A stretch of DNA of 64,000 nucleotides from Bimastos eiseni (taxonomy: Eukaryota > Annelida > Clitellata > Crassiclitellata > Lumbricidae): the NCBI GenBank assembly GCA_959347315.1, contig OY365807.1, positions 12,562,714 through 12,626,713 of the forward strand. Reading direction: 5' to 3'. This document shows, piece by piece, positions 10,128-24,400 of this stretch (position 1 is its first letter; each line of letters starts with the position of its first letter). The notes under the pieces are model-generated. The model saw only the letters and a program-made list of their open reading frames with translations, was not told where the DNA came from and searched no databases. Position numbers and translations under genes: made by a program.

Positions 10128-13100
10128 GCTAGTGTCTTTTTCTATGGCTGCGTACACTGTTAGGAAAGTTGTTGGATTGTCCTGAGGATTTGGATCCTAG
10201 TTAGTGAGGTGACAGTTCAGCACAGGAATGCAATAGAATATATTGTTTACCTGCTATGCAGTTAGAGCCCCCAACATTGTTTTGCCAGTGTTGATGTCTC
10301 CATCCAACCAGTAGGCCTACATGTGTTTAATAGCTTATTTTGCACCAACTGATATAAAAGCATTTTTTCATTTGTGTATCCATTGTAACCAGTTGTCTCT
10401 GGATATCTTTCTGATTTCAGATGAACCTTTCCAATTAATTGCTGACTTCCTCCTGAATGTCATGTTAAGTTTAAAATAGCATGTTTGACCATATAAGACC
10501 CAGAGAAAATCAATCCACTACTCCCTCCGTATTGCACATCTAGACTCTTACATTATTCTAATGCAGCATATTGGCTTGTTGCTATCTAGAATGCAAGCAG
10601 ACAAACTAAAATTTTACCTGATGCTTTGTTGGATTGATATCTACGGCATGTTGTCATATAGACACCAAACTGATTCTTAATCTCTTATTCTTTAAAAGAC
10701 TACCTACTACAAATGCAATTAACTGATGGATTAATTAATGACTGCACTTGAACTTTTTACAAATGTTTTTAATTTTTAAACTATACTGACAACTTACTGA
10801 CTAGTACTGGATGTCCCACAGGTAGTCGGATACAGTGTTGGGCACAAGACCAAAAACCAAGACCGAGAGGTCCAAGGCCAAGACCGGGTTTTCCAAGGCC
10901 AAGACCGGGTGGTCCGAGACCAAGACCAAGGGTCCGAGACCAAGACCGATACTCCTTTATTATAAACAATTTCAATTTACTAAGACGCTATAACGAAATA
11001 CCACGCTTAAAACATGAATTTTATTGCTAAAGAACACTAATCTTAATAATGGTCCTGAAACAGTTTTACCGGCCAGTCTGACCTTTTGCGGGTTCCGCCC
11101 TTGGCTACGGCCTGAGAATATTACACTATAATTACTTACAGTATATGATAGGTAAATACTTTTAGACATCTGAACTAGTAAATTGACATTCCGTTTGAAT
11201 GATGTAGGCTTACTTTTTACTGGAATTGTAGGTTAATAGTGACTACATGTGGCCGACCACATAATTATTAGATTGTTCTAAAACCTTGAAATTTGTGAAA
11301 GCAAGTTTTGAAATAGCTGGTTCTGTTGCAAATGCATTTTTGCCCACAGTAACATGTGAGTATTGATGGTCAGCACGTCATAAATCGATAACAAGCGCTT
11401 AGGGCCTAAACATCCGGTGTCTCTAATAATCGAAAATAACCAACAAATATCAAAGAAATTGCTCTGATACAGCAAATGACCAAGCACACTAACCTAAGAC
11501 GGAAACCAATCCCAAGACCATTCCATTAAGACCAAGACCGACGCATTCGAGACCAAGACCGATGGTCCAAGACCAAGACCGATGCATTTGAGACCAAGAC
11601 CACAGTTTTCCAGTCTCGAGAAAAAGACTGAGGTCTTGAGACCCAGGTCGGATACATGACCCGATCTGGTGATGCAAGCAATCAATGGCACAGCCGTCCA
11701 CAAAACCTGCTCTAAGCGCCCAATCCAACCCTGCATACATGAGGATTGAGGAACAATAGTCAAGGCCACTGGAACTAGGGTAGTGTGCTATGTTAGGGGT
11801 CAGAGAGCGGGATGTTACTGGCAATTGGCACAGCCGATAATAATATTTACCCGACTTAATTTGCTTGTTTGTTATATTTTTAGTTGGGCTATTTGCTTGT
11901 TGCTGTGCTTTACACCAAATTATTCCAACTTTGTCATAGGTGTTTGAAGTACAAACTATCAAGCTGATGATGGGGGAATCACTTCGGCCGAGAAGGATCG
12001 TCATTTACAAGTCGACCATCGATCCTTCATTTGTCCAGCCCTGGATCTATAGGGTTCAGACTGAACAGAACTGCACCAAACTGTACAACACACCGTCAGG
12101 AATAACAAATGTTGTCTCACTTGATTCAAGACTTTGCCAGATCTATTTGACAGGTCCTCAGCCGCTGAATGAAGTGGTTGGTTGATATTATCTTTTCACT
12201 TCACTCGTTTTACTTTGATCTTTTAATACAGAATTTTATTGCATTTGTTTTACTGCAGTCTCCTTGCTAGACTTGTATTACTGTGGTTTTTGCATGTTGT
12301 AGTGATTTCAGTCTAGTCAATTAACTGTGGTACAACAACCTTGCTGGGGTTCTGATCACTGCAACAAAGCATAGGTACAAGCTGGTAGCATTGTAACGAA
12401 GAGCTGTGCTGGATTCCCAGTCGCTTTTAGAATAATTATTGTCTTTAAAGTGTAACTTAAGAGACGCTATGCAATGTTCAGCTACAATTACTAATACGTA
12501 CTGATGCAAGAATCTTTGATTTTTTTAAATGATTGACAATATTTAATTTTGTTTTTTTCAGATAACCTTTGACCTCACTCCAGTCACTGTTCCTGTGAGT
12601 ATATTTGGATGGTAATTATTATCTGTTTCTGATTTGTAACTATGAATGTACTTTCATGGCGACAGTGTACAAAATGCTTCTGAGAAATCTCAGCAAAGAA
12701 GAAGCTGAGATATTGGGTTATTTAAATGTGCACTATAGGAAGTTGGGTTATTTAAATGTGCACTATAGGAAATTGGTTTATTTAAATGTGCACTATAGGA
12801 AATTGGGTTATTTAAATATGCACTATAGGACAGATTTTAAACTGGATGCTGTGCTCAATATAAACAAATGTGATATTATTTGATGTACTTATGAAGATGA
12901 AATTAACTCCTGCTCCATCATTGCTCGAACTCTGTCTTCTTTGATGAAATGCCTCAAAACTCACTATTTCTCACTGACTATTAGACATTGTCTGTCTTTT
13001 GCTCCTTTACCTCAATGCAGTCTACCTCAAATTGCATTTCTATATGACTTTTCATGCACTGAAAATTTTCTTGTTATTTACAGTACATGACTAAATAACA

Positions 13101-16100
13101 TGTATGCCAGATGTAATTTATGGTTGCAAATATTTAGGGTTGCCGATCACAAGAAAATTATTGTGGAAGTTCTGCCCTAACTATTACATACACATTTTTA
13201 ATTAAACGTGCCAGACTTTCTCTCTAGAATAATTTATCCCGGTTATATGTAAAATACCCATAATAGTACTATTTAAAAAATATTTCTGTGAATGTAACAT
13301 GTATAAACAAATTAGTTCTGTTAGTTAAGCCTCTTGATTCTGTGTCAGTTTGTTGTAGTGTGTTAAAATATTGTACAATTTATGTGCTTGTTAATAGGCT
13401 GGTGCCCTACACTTCGCTTTTGAGTGGCACTTTAGAAATTTGTAGATTACGATTATGATTCAACGCTGGTTATTTGAAACCAGTTTTTGTAGAATTGGTG
13501 ACCCTGACAAAATTAATGAGACGACTTAGGTCCCTTCTGGGTCTGCCCTTAGTATCTTTTGAAGTTTAAACATATTTGTCCACTGCATTAAGCTTATGTC
13601 GACTACATTACATAAAATTATGATATTAAATTAGATAACATGTTTTAGGAGTTCAATCAAATTAATTTAAAAATAGTGGGTGTAAGGGGAGGAATGAATG
13701 TGGGAATGCATCTGGAGGAGGATTTGACCCATCTGCTGTATAAATTTCATCTGCAGGTCTGTGTGTATCTTACCAGTATATGTAGAGAAGTACATAAGAA
13801 CAGTGTCTGTTGTGTCATCTTTGATTTCAGAACTGGAGATTTGCAAGATATCTGAGGATTGAATTTTATGACATTGATCTGACTCTTGGCATTGTTGGAA
13901 TTCCTTTTGTACGTAAGATTTGTACCTGACTTAACATAATGTTTGTTGATGATGTACGAAAACAATATGCAGTATGTACTTTTGTAGTGTAGTTTGTTCA
14001 TTTAAGGATAAGTTTAAAGTGATGTCTAAAAGACAACATGTGATTTTCAGCATGTCAAAATTGTTTGTTACATTAAGTACTACACTACATCTACATGATC
14101 ATATCCACAGGAGGTTTTCAAAAGATGGTGGGTGATCTATCTGATTCAATTAATTGTTGAAGCTGTCTAGGAGTTCACTCTGAAGTTGCCAGTGACTTGC
14201 TCATTTGGGTAACACAGGCGTTCGTAGTTACCTTGCTGAAAACGCTGTGCCAGATGTTTAAAATCAATGACTGTATTCGCATGTGACCTAGTCACAGAAC
14301 TCCATTAAAGCAACTTATGATTGATTGAACTTGTTTGCTTGGCCTGTTCAGTGATTTTCTTGCACTGTCAAATGAGTCATGACGGATCAATAGTTTATAT
14401 GTTAAAGCATCCAGAACGTCATGACAAATTCATTGCATATGTGTATATAGACTGGGATTTTATGAATACATATATACAATGTAGGAAGGATATCATGACT
14501 CGCCTATTTATTGCCAATATAAATATTTTACTTATCTTGTTGGTACCTTATTTGCTCATATTTAGCACACTATAATATGATTTGGACTTTTAATTCAATA
14601 TCTGAACTTCACAGAATTACAGTACTGCACAGAGGTTATTATTCGAATTGTAATGGGTCTTCCTTAATACCTCACATAGTGATCAAGCTTTTGCCAGGCT
14701 TGGTATTTTAAAATGTCATCAAATAAAATCTATGCAAACAAGTGATTGAATGATTTATTGGTACTTGTTAGTGTTAGACTTTCAGAACACTAGCTCATGC
14801 ACTTCCGTAATTATTTAAGCATGGCCTCTGACTTCCACTCATACCCTACGAGCAACTTAACCGAACACAGAAGTGAATTTGCACGAATGAACGCTTATGA
14901 ATTCAGCATTAACATAACATGTCCATCTCTGTAGAATATTCTCTCTTGGGATATTTGGGTCATTTCAAGTTGTCTGTTATAGGAAAATCAACTTATACTT
15001 TTCTCAATAAAACACCAGTAACATTTATGATCTAAGGGATCATGAGGTCATTTCAAGTTGTCTGTTGTAGGAAAAGCAGCTCATATTTTTCTCAGCAAAA
15101 CACCAGTAACATTTATGATCTATCTCTATTATTCTTATCATGCTTGTTTATATTATTGTGTATATTACATATTTACCGAGTGTCTCCATTATTTCTATGA
15201 CATTTGATACTAATGTTTTAATGCACCATTTGAATTAAATTAGCATGGGTCTTCCATATACCTCACATGGTGAGGTATATGGAACATAGGTGGCTACACG
15301 ATCCCTTCTGGAATTTCCGTTTTGTATCTACTGGAACGATTGATGTATTTGGTTAACACTTTCATGTTATTGAAATTTTCCAATCTACAGTGAACACTAA
15401 CAATAAACTTCAGGATTGATTGCCACTGGTACTTTGTTGCTGGTACTGTGCATTGTGGGTGCTCATTCTGGGTAGTTAATTCTGAGCTGTGTACTTGTTC
15501 TTAAAGCAACACTACACCGTTCGAACGTTGACTGTGATGGCTGAGTGCACGTGCAACGGACAACAGATTGACTGTTCACAGAGCAACATCACTGGCACTT
15601 TTGAGTGTGTCTGTGGTAACAATACGCAGGGAGCGAATTGTGAAACGTGCCTTCCATTTTTCAACCAGTATGCCTACCAATCAAGCACCATATGCCAACG
15701 TATGTATCAGTCACCACTATCTTCATCATCACCTTTACATTACTTCACTGTTACCTTACTTCATTATCAGTGATAATGCTATGTGTAGCACCCAGTTGAT
15801 CAAACAGTTACCTTACCTTTACTTGATGATGATGAGTTCTCTGCACAAAGGCCAGTACATTGGTTTATGCACATCCGGAAATGAGCTGGGTGAGGAGGTT
15901 TCCCATTGCTTTCCTCGCAGACAATTATGGGAGAACAACTTGTCCAAGATCACTACTCAGTGGTACTCAGAGGCTTAAGTTAGAATTTAATCTGTGGTTA
16001 CAAGCCACAGAACATACCGCCTTTACTTCCCTTATCCATTATGATGTTTGGTGGACTATAACAAAACACATATTGATCATTTTGGATGTCGATGACTATG

Positions 16101-19100
16101 ATGACCCAGACATCAATTAAATTTTTTTAAATATAAATTGATTATCAAATCACAGTGTTATAACTTGTTTTGGCTCCTCCCAGAGTTATGAGGATGATTT
16201 TGATTTGGTGATTTCATGTATTTTATTTGCTTATGTTCTTGTGTTTATCTTTATGTGTTTATTCTTATTTGCTCTTGGCTATATGTAATCGTTTGTGTTT
16301 GTTTTAATCTATTTCAGCTTGCAACTGTTTTAATCATTCGGAAGTCTGTATATTTGATCAGAATGTTGCTAACGCTCTGGGCAGTCTCAACGCAGGAGGC
16401 ATAAAAAGCGGAGGAGGCGTTTGCCAAAACTGCAGAGACAACACTGCAGGTTTAGAAAGCAAATCATTTAAGAAGATATGAGTTTGAAGCTCTTGAAGTA
16501 AGAAAGTATAATCAGAAACAAGTGAATTCAAAGAAGAGATACTGAGTGTGTTTCCAAGGAATTGATTATTTATTGATGGAGTCTATGGCATAATAAGAGA
16601 AGGACACAACATCAGTTGCCCTGTTTAGCTCCTTAGAGAGGAAGTGCAATGGTTTTCCAGTCACTTTTAGTTTACTCTGGTCAGTGAAGTGTTAACAATT
16701 ATTGATGGTTTAAGGGTGGTAGCAGCTGATTTAATCTGAAGCCAATTACAATTTGTTATATTCTTTTCTAGTCTTAAGAGTCCTATTTGGACGAAGTTGG
16801 GCTGATTAGACTGTCTTGACAGGGCATTATATAACACTGCTGTAATAATACTAATCTATTGGAATCCAATTGAAAATCTCAGGACTTATACAGAGCCGGT
16901 GTCCTTATGCCGACATTATCATTTGATGGTGACTTCATGTAAGAGCAAAGACAAATATTATATAATCCATCTTGAGAAAATTCTAGTTTAATCCAAGAGT
17001 TCAGGAGAAGCAGAAGTCAGAGTGTGTCATTTATAATATGACAATGCAATATAATGTAGATTGTTAGAAAGATCTGATCTATCATTATCTATGTAATAAT
17101 TTGCTTAGACTCTTGAATCTGTGGAACTGTGATGTATGGCTGCCTGATGTTGAAAGTATTCTACTCTGGTTTGCTATTTAAATAATGTGCTTAGAACAGA
17201 TTTTATGATGCCATCTCCAAAATGAGAGGATATCAATTTCTACCCATAGGCCATCTGGTGAACAGGATGGACATTGTAGAGGAGGTGAATAGGGTTGGGT
17301 TCTGCATGGGTTGAATTGAACTCTGCCACTGTTTGGTCTTTGACAGTGCCAGTCTAAAGCCTGGAGAAAGGAGAGGGGTGACACAAAATCATCTTCGATG
17401 TGGAATGGTGTCGTTAAAAAAATCAGCATTGGTTGAATTGGCGTGTTGTTTTTAATTCTTTTTCAATACATTGTCAGATGTAACTTAATTCAAATGTTGT
17501 CAAAATCTTGCTATAGGAGTCAACTGTGAGCGTTGCGTGCCATTGTTCTATCGTCCAGTGACTGTTCAGCAGACAAGCGCCAATCCTTGTGTTCCGTGCA
17601 ATTGTTCTGGACCAGGAATGCAAATCATAGGGCTCATTGGTGAATGTGTCATGAATGCTGAGACAACGACTAATGGAATGGTAGGAATATCCAAATGATT
17701 CATCTTTATTTAATCTCATTAAATCTCACTTTTAAATGTGTCTCTTGAAATGGACATACTTTTTGACTTATCTCTTGAAATGGACATACTTTTTTACTAA
17801 TCTCTGGAAATGGATGTACGTGGGACTAATATGGAAGGAATATGAAGCGGCAACGTGGCACCAATCAGTGATCGTCTTTTCTGATGCACTGCAGGCAATG
17901 TCTGTGATTGGCTATGTAATGAATAAACTGACATTCGGGTATTTGGAAGAGTAAATTTGAACGTATTATCACCGAATAGATCATCTAAAATAATGCTACT
18001 TCAGTCAAAAATCTCCTTTTGAACACATGTTATTTTAACTTATTTGATCTCCTTTTGAGCACATGTTGTTATTTTAACTTATTTATATTGCAAGTTCTAT
18101 GTACTAAGTCAATTTATTTGTTAACAAAAACAGGCACAACTGCTGAGTTGTACTTCAAAAGTCCCAGATGTAGTCACAGGTATAATCTAGGTCATTGACC
18201 CAGTTTTCGTTAGCTTCATATCCCTTCCATATTAGTCCGAGGATGTACTTTTTGATTTATCTCTTGAAATGAACATTCTCTTGGACCTATCTCTTGAATT
18301 GGTCATTGTATTTGTCATACCTATTAATGTAGATGTATCTCAACTTCTAACCTATGAACTCTTGATCTATTAACCTTGTCAAATTGACAAAACTCTTGAC
18401 ATGGACAAACTTGTAATTGCATATGATATTATTCTAATTTATCCAATTATTAGAAATAGCTTAATTTTGTTGTTTAGATGCCTGGTGACTGTCGCTGCAA
18501 GAGTAACGTCGTTGGGAGTCTATGCGATCGATGTCGAGATGGATCCTACAACATGTCTCCTTTGAATCCAGACGGCTGTCAAAGTATAAATCAGTTTACT
18601 TCAGAACTAATTAATCAACAACTAGTTGATCTTTGTTGATTTCAAGCTGGCATAACTAAATACAAAATCCTTTTCTGATCCTCCCACTGATGTTTTTGTC
18701 TATGATCACAAGATACAACTACAATGTTCATATTGATTCACGGCATTTTTGCAAAACATTTAGTGACAATCATTATTTTTTCGGCTCATGTAAGTGGTTG
18801 TGATGTGTTTGAGTTATATAACAGTAATTACTGTTCATCAATTCATTAGGCTTGATTGCTGATTGTTTCTGAAATGTATGAAGAAAAAATGAGCTAAATA
18901 TATAAATAAGTAATAAATATAGTAGACATTTACATGCAAATGCTAGTCGTAAATAAAGTGCACTGTTTTCTAAGAAGTCCTTCATGAAATTACATGTAAT
19001 AAATTGCACTAATTGACACATTGCAATACTGGCACTGAGTCAGATTTCTTGGTTTAGTTTCCAGAGTCCAACTTGCCATAAAAGATCTTTATGGATGATA

Positions 19101-19803
19101 GATATTGCTATTACAAATTGGCATCACTACATTCACCACAATAATTTCTCAGTTTCTAATGGCATATTTTTCTGTACAACACCAACACTCAAAAGACTTA
19201 CATTTATTTCTGCTAGCCATTTCATGGATTGTTTATATGTTACAAAGTTGACAAAAAGGCTGGCCTTGGATTTTTATGAAACTGATGATTACATTTGCAA
19301 AGGAGTGCACAGAAAAATACAGGATATGAAAGACAATCTACTCATATGTACCGTAATGTACGGGTTTGGAATTTATTGTCAAGGAATATGGAACGTCGTG
19401 CATTTGAGATTGGAGTTTGAGGCATAGATCTGATTTTCAGAACTTGGGATTTGATGTTGAGAACATCGAGAACATGCCTGACATAGAGACTTTGAAGACT
19501 GTAGGTTGATTGCTGAATACTTTGACTTTGAGAGCACAGCAGTAAGCAAGATGCTTTTGATATTTGTAGCGATTAAACGTACTGGTGTTTTTCTTTCAGA
19601 CTGCAGTTGTAATACTAATGGAACACTTGCTGGCAGTGTTACATGTGATCCAACTGGACAGTGTGTTTGTAAAAGATACGTAATGAACAAACAGTGCGAT
19701 ACCTGTATGGATGGGTTTTATGGACTCGATGTAACTAAACTGGATGGTAAGTTTGTTGGCTGATGATTTGAAGGCTAGTCCTGTCCGCATTATTATTATT
19801 ATT

Positions 19804-19834
<31 letters not shown>

Positions 19835-19867
19835 TACTACTACTATTATTATTATTATTACTATTAT

Positions 19868-19900
<33 letters not shown>

Positions 19901-19970
19901 TATTATTATTATTATTTATTTATTTATTATTATCATATGTATTCATGAACCAATGGACATGGATACAGAC

Positions 19971-20003
<33 letters not shown>

Positions 20004-21373
20004 GTCACATATAGTGTTATTCATCATTGGCATTGCCAACGGATCTGTCATCAGGCAATCTGGGTCGCCGCTTGTCAGTGGATTGTAATCTTGACATAGT
20101 GCCCTGAAAAGCCACCGCATTGAAACGTTGGATCAATGCCGACAAGTTCTGGAAAAGGAAGTTTGTCTCTCGGGTGTCACCGGTAGTTGTCGAAAGTCAG
20201 TGTCCAGTCTCAGACAGAAAGGCGAGGCCCTCACTACTGAGGGGACCGAACACCAGTACGTTGTTCCAATAGCGATTGGAACAAAAGTGTATTTCTTCTC
20301 TAGCTCAGAATATTTTGTGTGTTTCCTTGTGGCTGCTATCTCCGCCGCTCCTCCAGCTGTGGAAGCTGTCTTGGGGATATAAGAAGCGGCCACTGTGTCC
20401 ACCACCGTCGCGTCCCAGAGTAAGGCCCGCCCCCCACTCCACGGTATCAGGGTCTGCCCGTCCGGTCTCTTTCCATCTAATCTAGAAAGACCTGACGGTT
20501 CCTTGACTGGAATACCGGCTCTGTTGAGGCTGCGATGGATAAGGTCGTTGATATTACAGTGTCTTGCTTGACGGCCAAAACCCAATGAACAGGACAGGCC
20601 ATGTGCGTCTCTGGCAGAGACGAAGACGCCGCATGCGCAGGTGTGCAGCTCGCAGATGGCCACCCCTAATCGTAGGCCGACCGCCACCCTCACGGTATCG
20701 TCCTCCAATCTGAGATCGTGAGAAACGAGCAGGAGAGCGTATAGTCAGTCTGAGGCGTGCGGTGACTGCAAGGCCTTAGTCTCGTCTGGTCGTAGGGATC
20801 CTGTAGCTTTTCTTAAAGTGCAGACAGAACCAAATTTAACAGTGGTCTGTCAAAGTGGGCTTGTTCATGGCCTGGCGTAATCGGGGCACAGGCTTCGGTA
20901 AGTTGAAGCCAGGTAGACATCGCCGAGTTGCATGCCGAGTCTGATGTCACTGCTACTGATTTTAAGATGAGGGACTGGATCTGGAGAGTGCCCTCGGCTG
21001 AAGCCAAAAAGGCGGGAAGTGCCAGCGAGGACGCCCTCCTAATTCCCAGTCCTCCCATCCTGATCGAGAGAGTGGCCTGACCCCATTGGTCATCGGTCAT
21101 CGAAATGTTGAAGATTTGCTCGATCCCTCCTCGCAGCAGGCCGTCGTAAGCCCATAGACGAAAGAGTACCTCCGAATAAGATAGGCCGTACCTCTTGAGG
21201 GCAGATGCCAGCCAGTAGTAGATTGATAAGAGCAGTTGTCGCTCTCAGCAGCCCAGGTCCCGCGTCTGGATCTCCAATCAGTTCCGCCACGTGTTGGGGG
21301 CACAGCCCATCAGGGCTGCCCGACGACCCCCCCGACGACCCCATCGGGGTCGTCGGGCGGACCTGATTATTAT

Positions 21374-21416
<43 letters not shown>

Positions 21417-24400
21417 GCCTTTGCCTATTTAGGTTGAAGTTTGACTTCCACATTAGTCAATACGAATTTCATATCGATGTTTGACTGATTGTTGCAATTG
21501 TATATAAATTTTGCTTTGATGTTTGTCCATTAAATGGCTTGAAATAATTTAATCCTTTAACCATAATGCTATTGTGCATTATTTACTAGAATAACATACA
21601 TTTACTGTATGTTATTTTCATGTTATTGAAAAGCATAATGTGCATGCGCCGTACGCGTATGATAAAAATGTAATTGCAGTTGTACAGATCACATGAGGGA
21701 TGAACACACAAGTAGATAAATCCATTATTGTTTGACTATGTGACTGACTGACAATGATGAACTAATAATAGTAACTAGAACCTAGAACTAGAGCTATGTA
21801 CTAGTAGGGTAGTTTTGTTTGATTCTGTTAACTTTTTTCATAATGTTCTGCACTTTATTTTCGTCATATACAAATATCAACGCAACGTATGGCATAATAG
21901 TGTATGCATACTGCATAGAATAAAATAACGTATGTTCCGTGTGTAAAGTCACACATATGCTTTAATAACAAGTTGCACTTTGAAACACTTATGCATACTG
22001 GTCTATATATATCGGTAGGATGCATATATAAATATGCACAGGTTCTGGTATAGATGAATGCTCAATCGTTGTCTGTGGTCTTGTGTCTTTAGGGTGTACT
22101 CAATGCAAGTGTGATGTTGGAGGTTCGCTACCCTCTGGTTGCAGCAAAGATGTTGGCTCTTGCACTTGTCGACCTGGCATCACTGGCCAGAATTGTGATA
22201 CGTGAGTGTCAGCTGAAACGAACTGAGTGTTTATCCTCTCCTGCCTTGGGATTTCGTGATCTGATGAGTCACTGCTGAATCTGCCCTTGAAAATCTGCTG
22301 TGTGTTGATTTTTTAACGACACCATTCCATATCGAAGATGATTTGGTGTCGCCCTTCTTCTTTCTCCAGGCTTGGGACTGGCACTGTCAAAGCCCAAACA
22401 TGTGCTGTTTGTCACATTGGCTTTATAGACAGACTCATATGGGAGGGGAGGGTTGCACGATCAGATTGATCGTTTTCATGCAACTCACAGCCACATAGGA
22501 ACAGCTTCTTCAAATTTACTGTAAATTTTAATTTCTATTAATTATATTTGGTACCTATTGGTCAAAAGTGTCACTTTAAGTGACTTGCTCTGAAGTTGTT
22601 ATAATATGCATTTTACTCTGTCAGATTATCTTTCAACACTATAGAACTGCATGAAAGACATCACTTGAGGATACATATCTGTTTAGGCCTACACCATCCA
22701 TTATCATGTAATTAACAAACAATGCAATACCTGTATGGATGGGTTTTATGGACTTGATGGAACTAAACTTCACAAGTTCACTTATACGTGTATGAATATC
22801 TTTGTATTTGACTTTTACTATTTTAACTCTAATTTTTAAAACTATTTGCTTTCTTTATTTTTTGTTTCAAGTTCAGTATTGTGTTTTTTTCCTTCCTGTG
22901 TTCAGTATATACCAAGAGTAACTGGGAAACCAATGCAGCTTGAAGTTAGCGGATTAATCGGTGTTATTTGTGGTTGTGTTGGTGAATTATTTTCAGACCG
23001 TTATCCGGCTACTATTATCCAGATCTTCACTTCATTTTTGCGGACTTTGAGAACCTTCGGGCTCCGTGGGATACAGCACAACCAGGATTCTTAGGATTTG
23101 GCTATGTTACTACAGTGCCACAGGTTAGAATTTACCATTTCTTCTTTTTCATGACACTGATCGGTTTCAATATCTGACTGGCTGCATTTCTGGCTGACTA
23201 GATGTGGGTATGAATGGTTAATTGGACAGATGGATGGCTGGTTGGCTTGCTGATTGACTGAATGATCTGAATGGATGCCTGGTGGTTTGACTGGACAGAT
23301 GGATATAGCTGGTTGCCTGGATGGAGTACCGGTTGGCTGACTGGGTTACTGCTGGGTGTTTGGTAGACTTGCTGGGTGATTGGCTGGCTGGCTGGCTGGC
23401 TATTTGGATTGATGGTTGACTGGCTGGTTGTGGTTGGTTGGATTGATTTGCTTGTAAATGAATAGAGGATTGATGGGTGAATTAAATTAAAATGCAGTTT
23501 ACAATTGCAATTACAAATTGTTTAATCTGGTAATTGGTTCTTGAATTTTCTGCATTTCAGAGACCAGTGAGTGCTACTGTGACTCCTCCATATTTGTCAA
23601 CATTCTCCAATCGCTATCAGATGGTCATTCGATACAGTGCCTCTGCTGCTGGATCCGGTACCATATCCATTGCAGGACTAGGTCATTATTCAACTGTTAT
23701 GTATCTTTAGAATTTATGGGCAATACTACTTGCATGTGGACTAAATCAGAAAGTGGACAGATTATGGTAGCGATGGCAGAAAATCTAAATTATGAAGAAA
23801 TATCTTGTCTATCAAGAAAAACTGCAATTGCGTCTACACTCTACAATACCATGTAACTGTAATTTGATATTGCTTATTCAGAAGTGTACACCTAGTTCAG
23901 TAACATGTTGCACTTCATAAGTTTGAACACTTTTAGCATATTTTCAACCAGCTGAACATAGTGACTTCCTGACCTTCATTAACTGAACACCATCTATGAT
24001 GACTTTGTGGACTTGTTCGATGCCAGGATCCATGACATCTGTCTGCTGCCCTATCATCCTCCTTCCGACTGCCATCTGTCATCCAATCTTATGAACTTGA
24101 CTCTATTCCCACCTTAATCCAGGAGGATTATTCTCTGACACTGTAACAGAAGAAGAGGTTAATCTGGATCCCTGCTCTGAATGGTGACAGAGGTTGGAAC
24201 CAATAAACCCCAAGAACTACAATCCCATACTCAACATTGTCTTACTCTCAAAAATCGTTGAAAAGGTCGTCGCTATGCAACTCATCGCCTAGCTGGAAGA
24301 GAATAATTTGTTGCCTCAATACTTATCCGATTTCAGAAAATACCACTCCACTTAAACGTTTCTGCTCCAATTCCTTTTGAACAGACGTCTAGTCTGGACA

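Noticed and set aside
19744..20088. Leu/Ile homopolymer reading frame
   Set aside because: It is a translation of the (ATT)n microsatellite.
22708..22769. An additional functional LE exon
   Set aside because: Only the 3' half is present and both acceptor and donor are missing.
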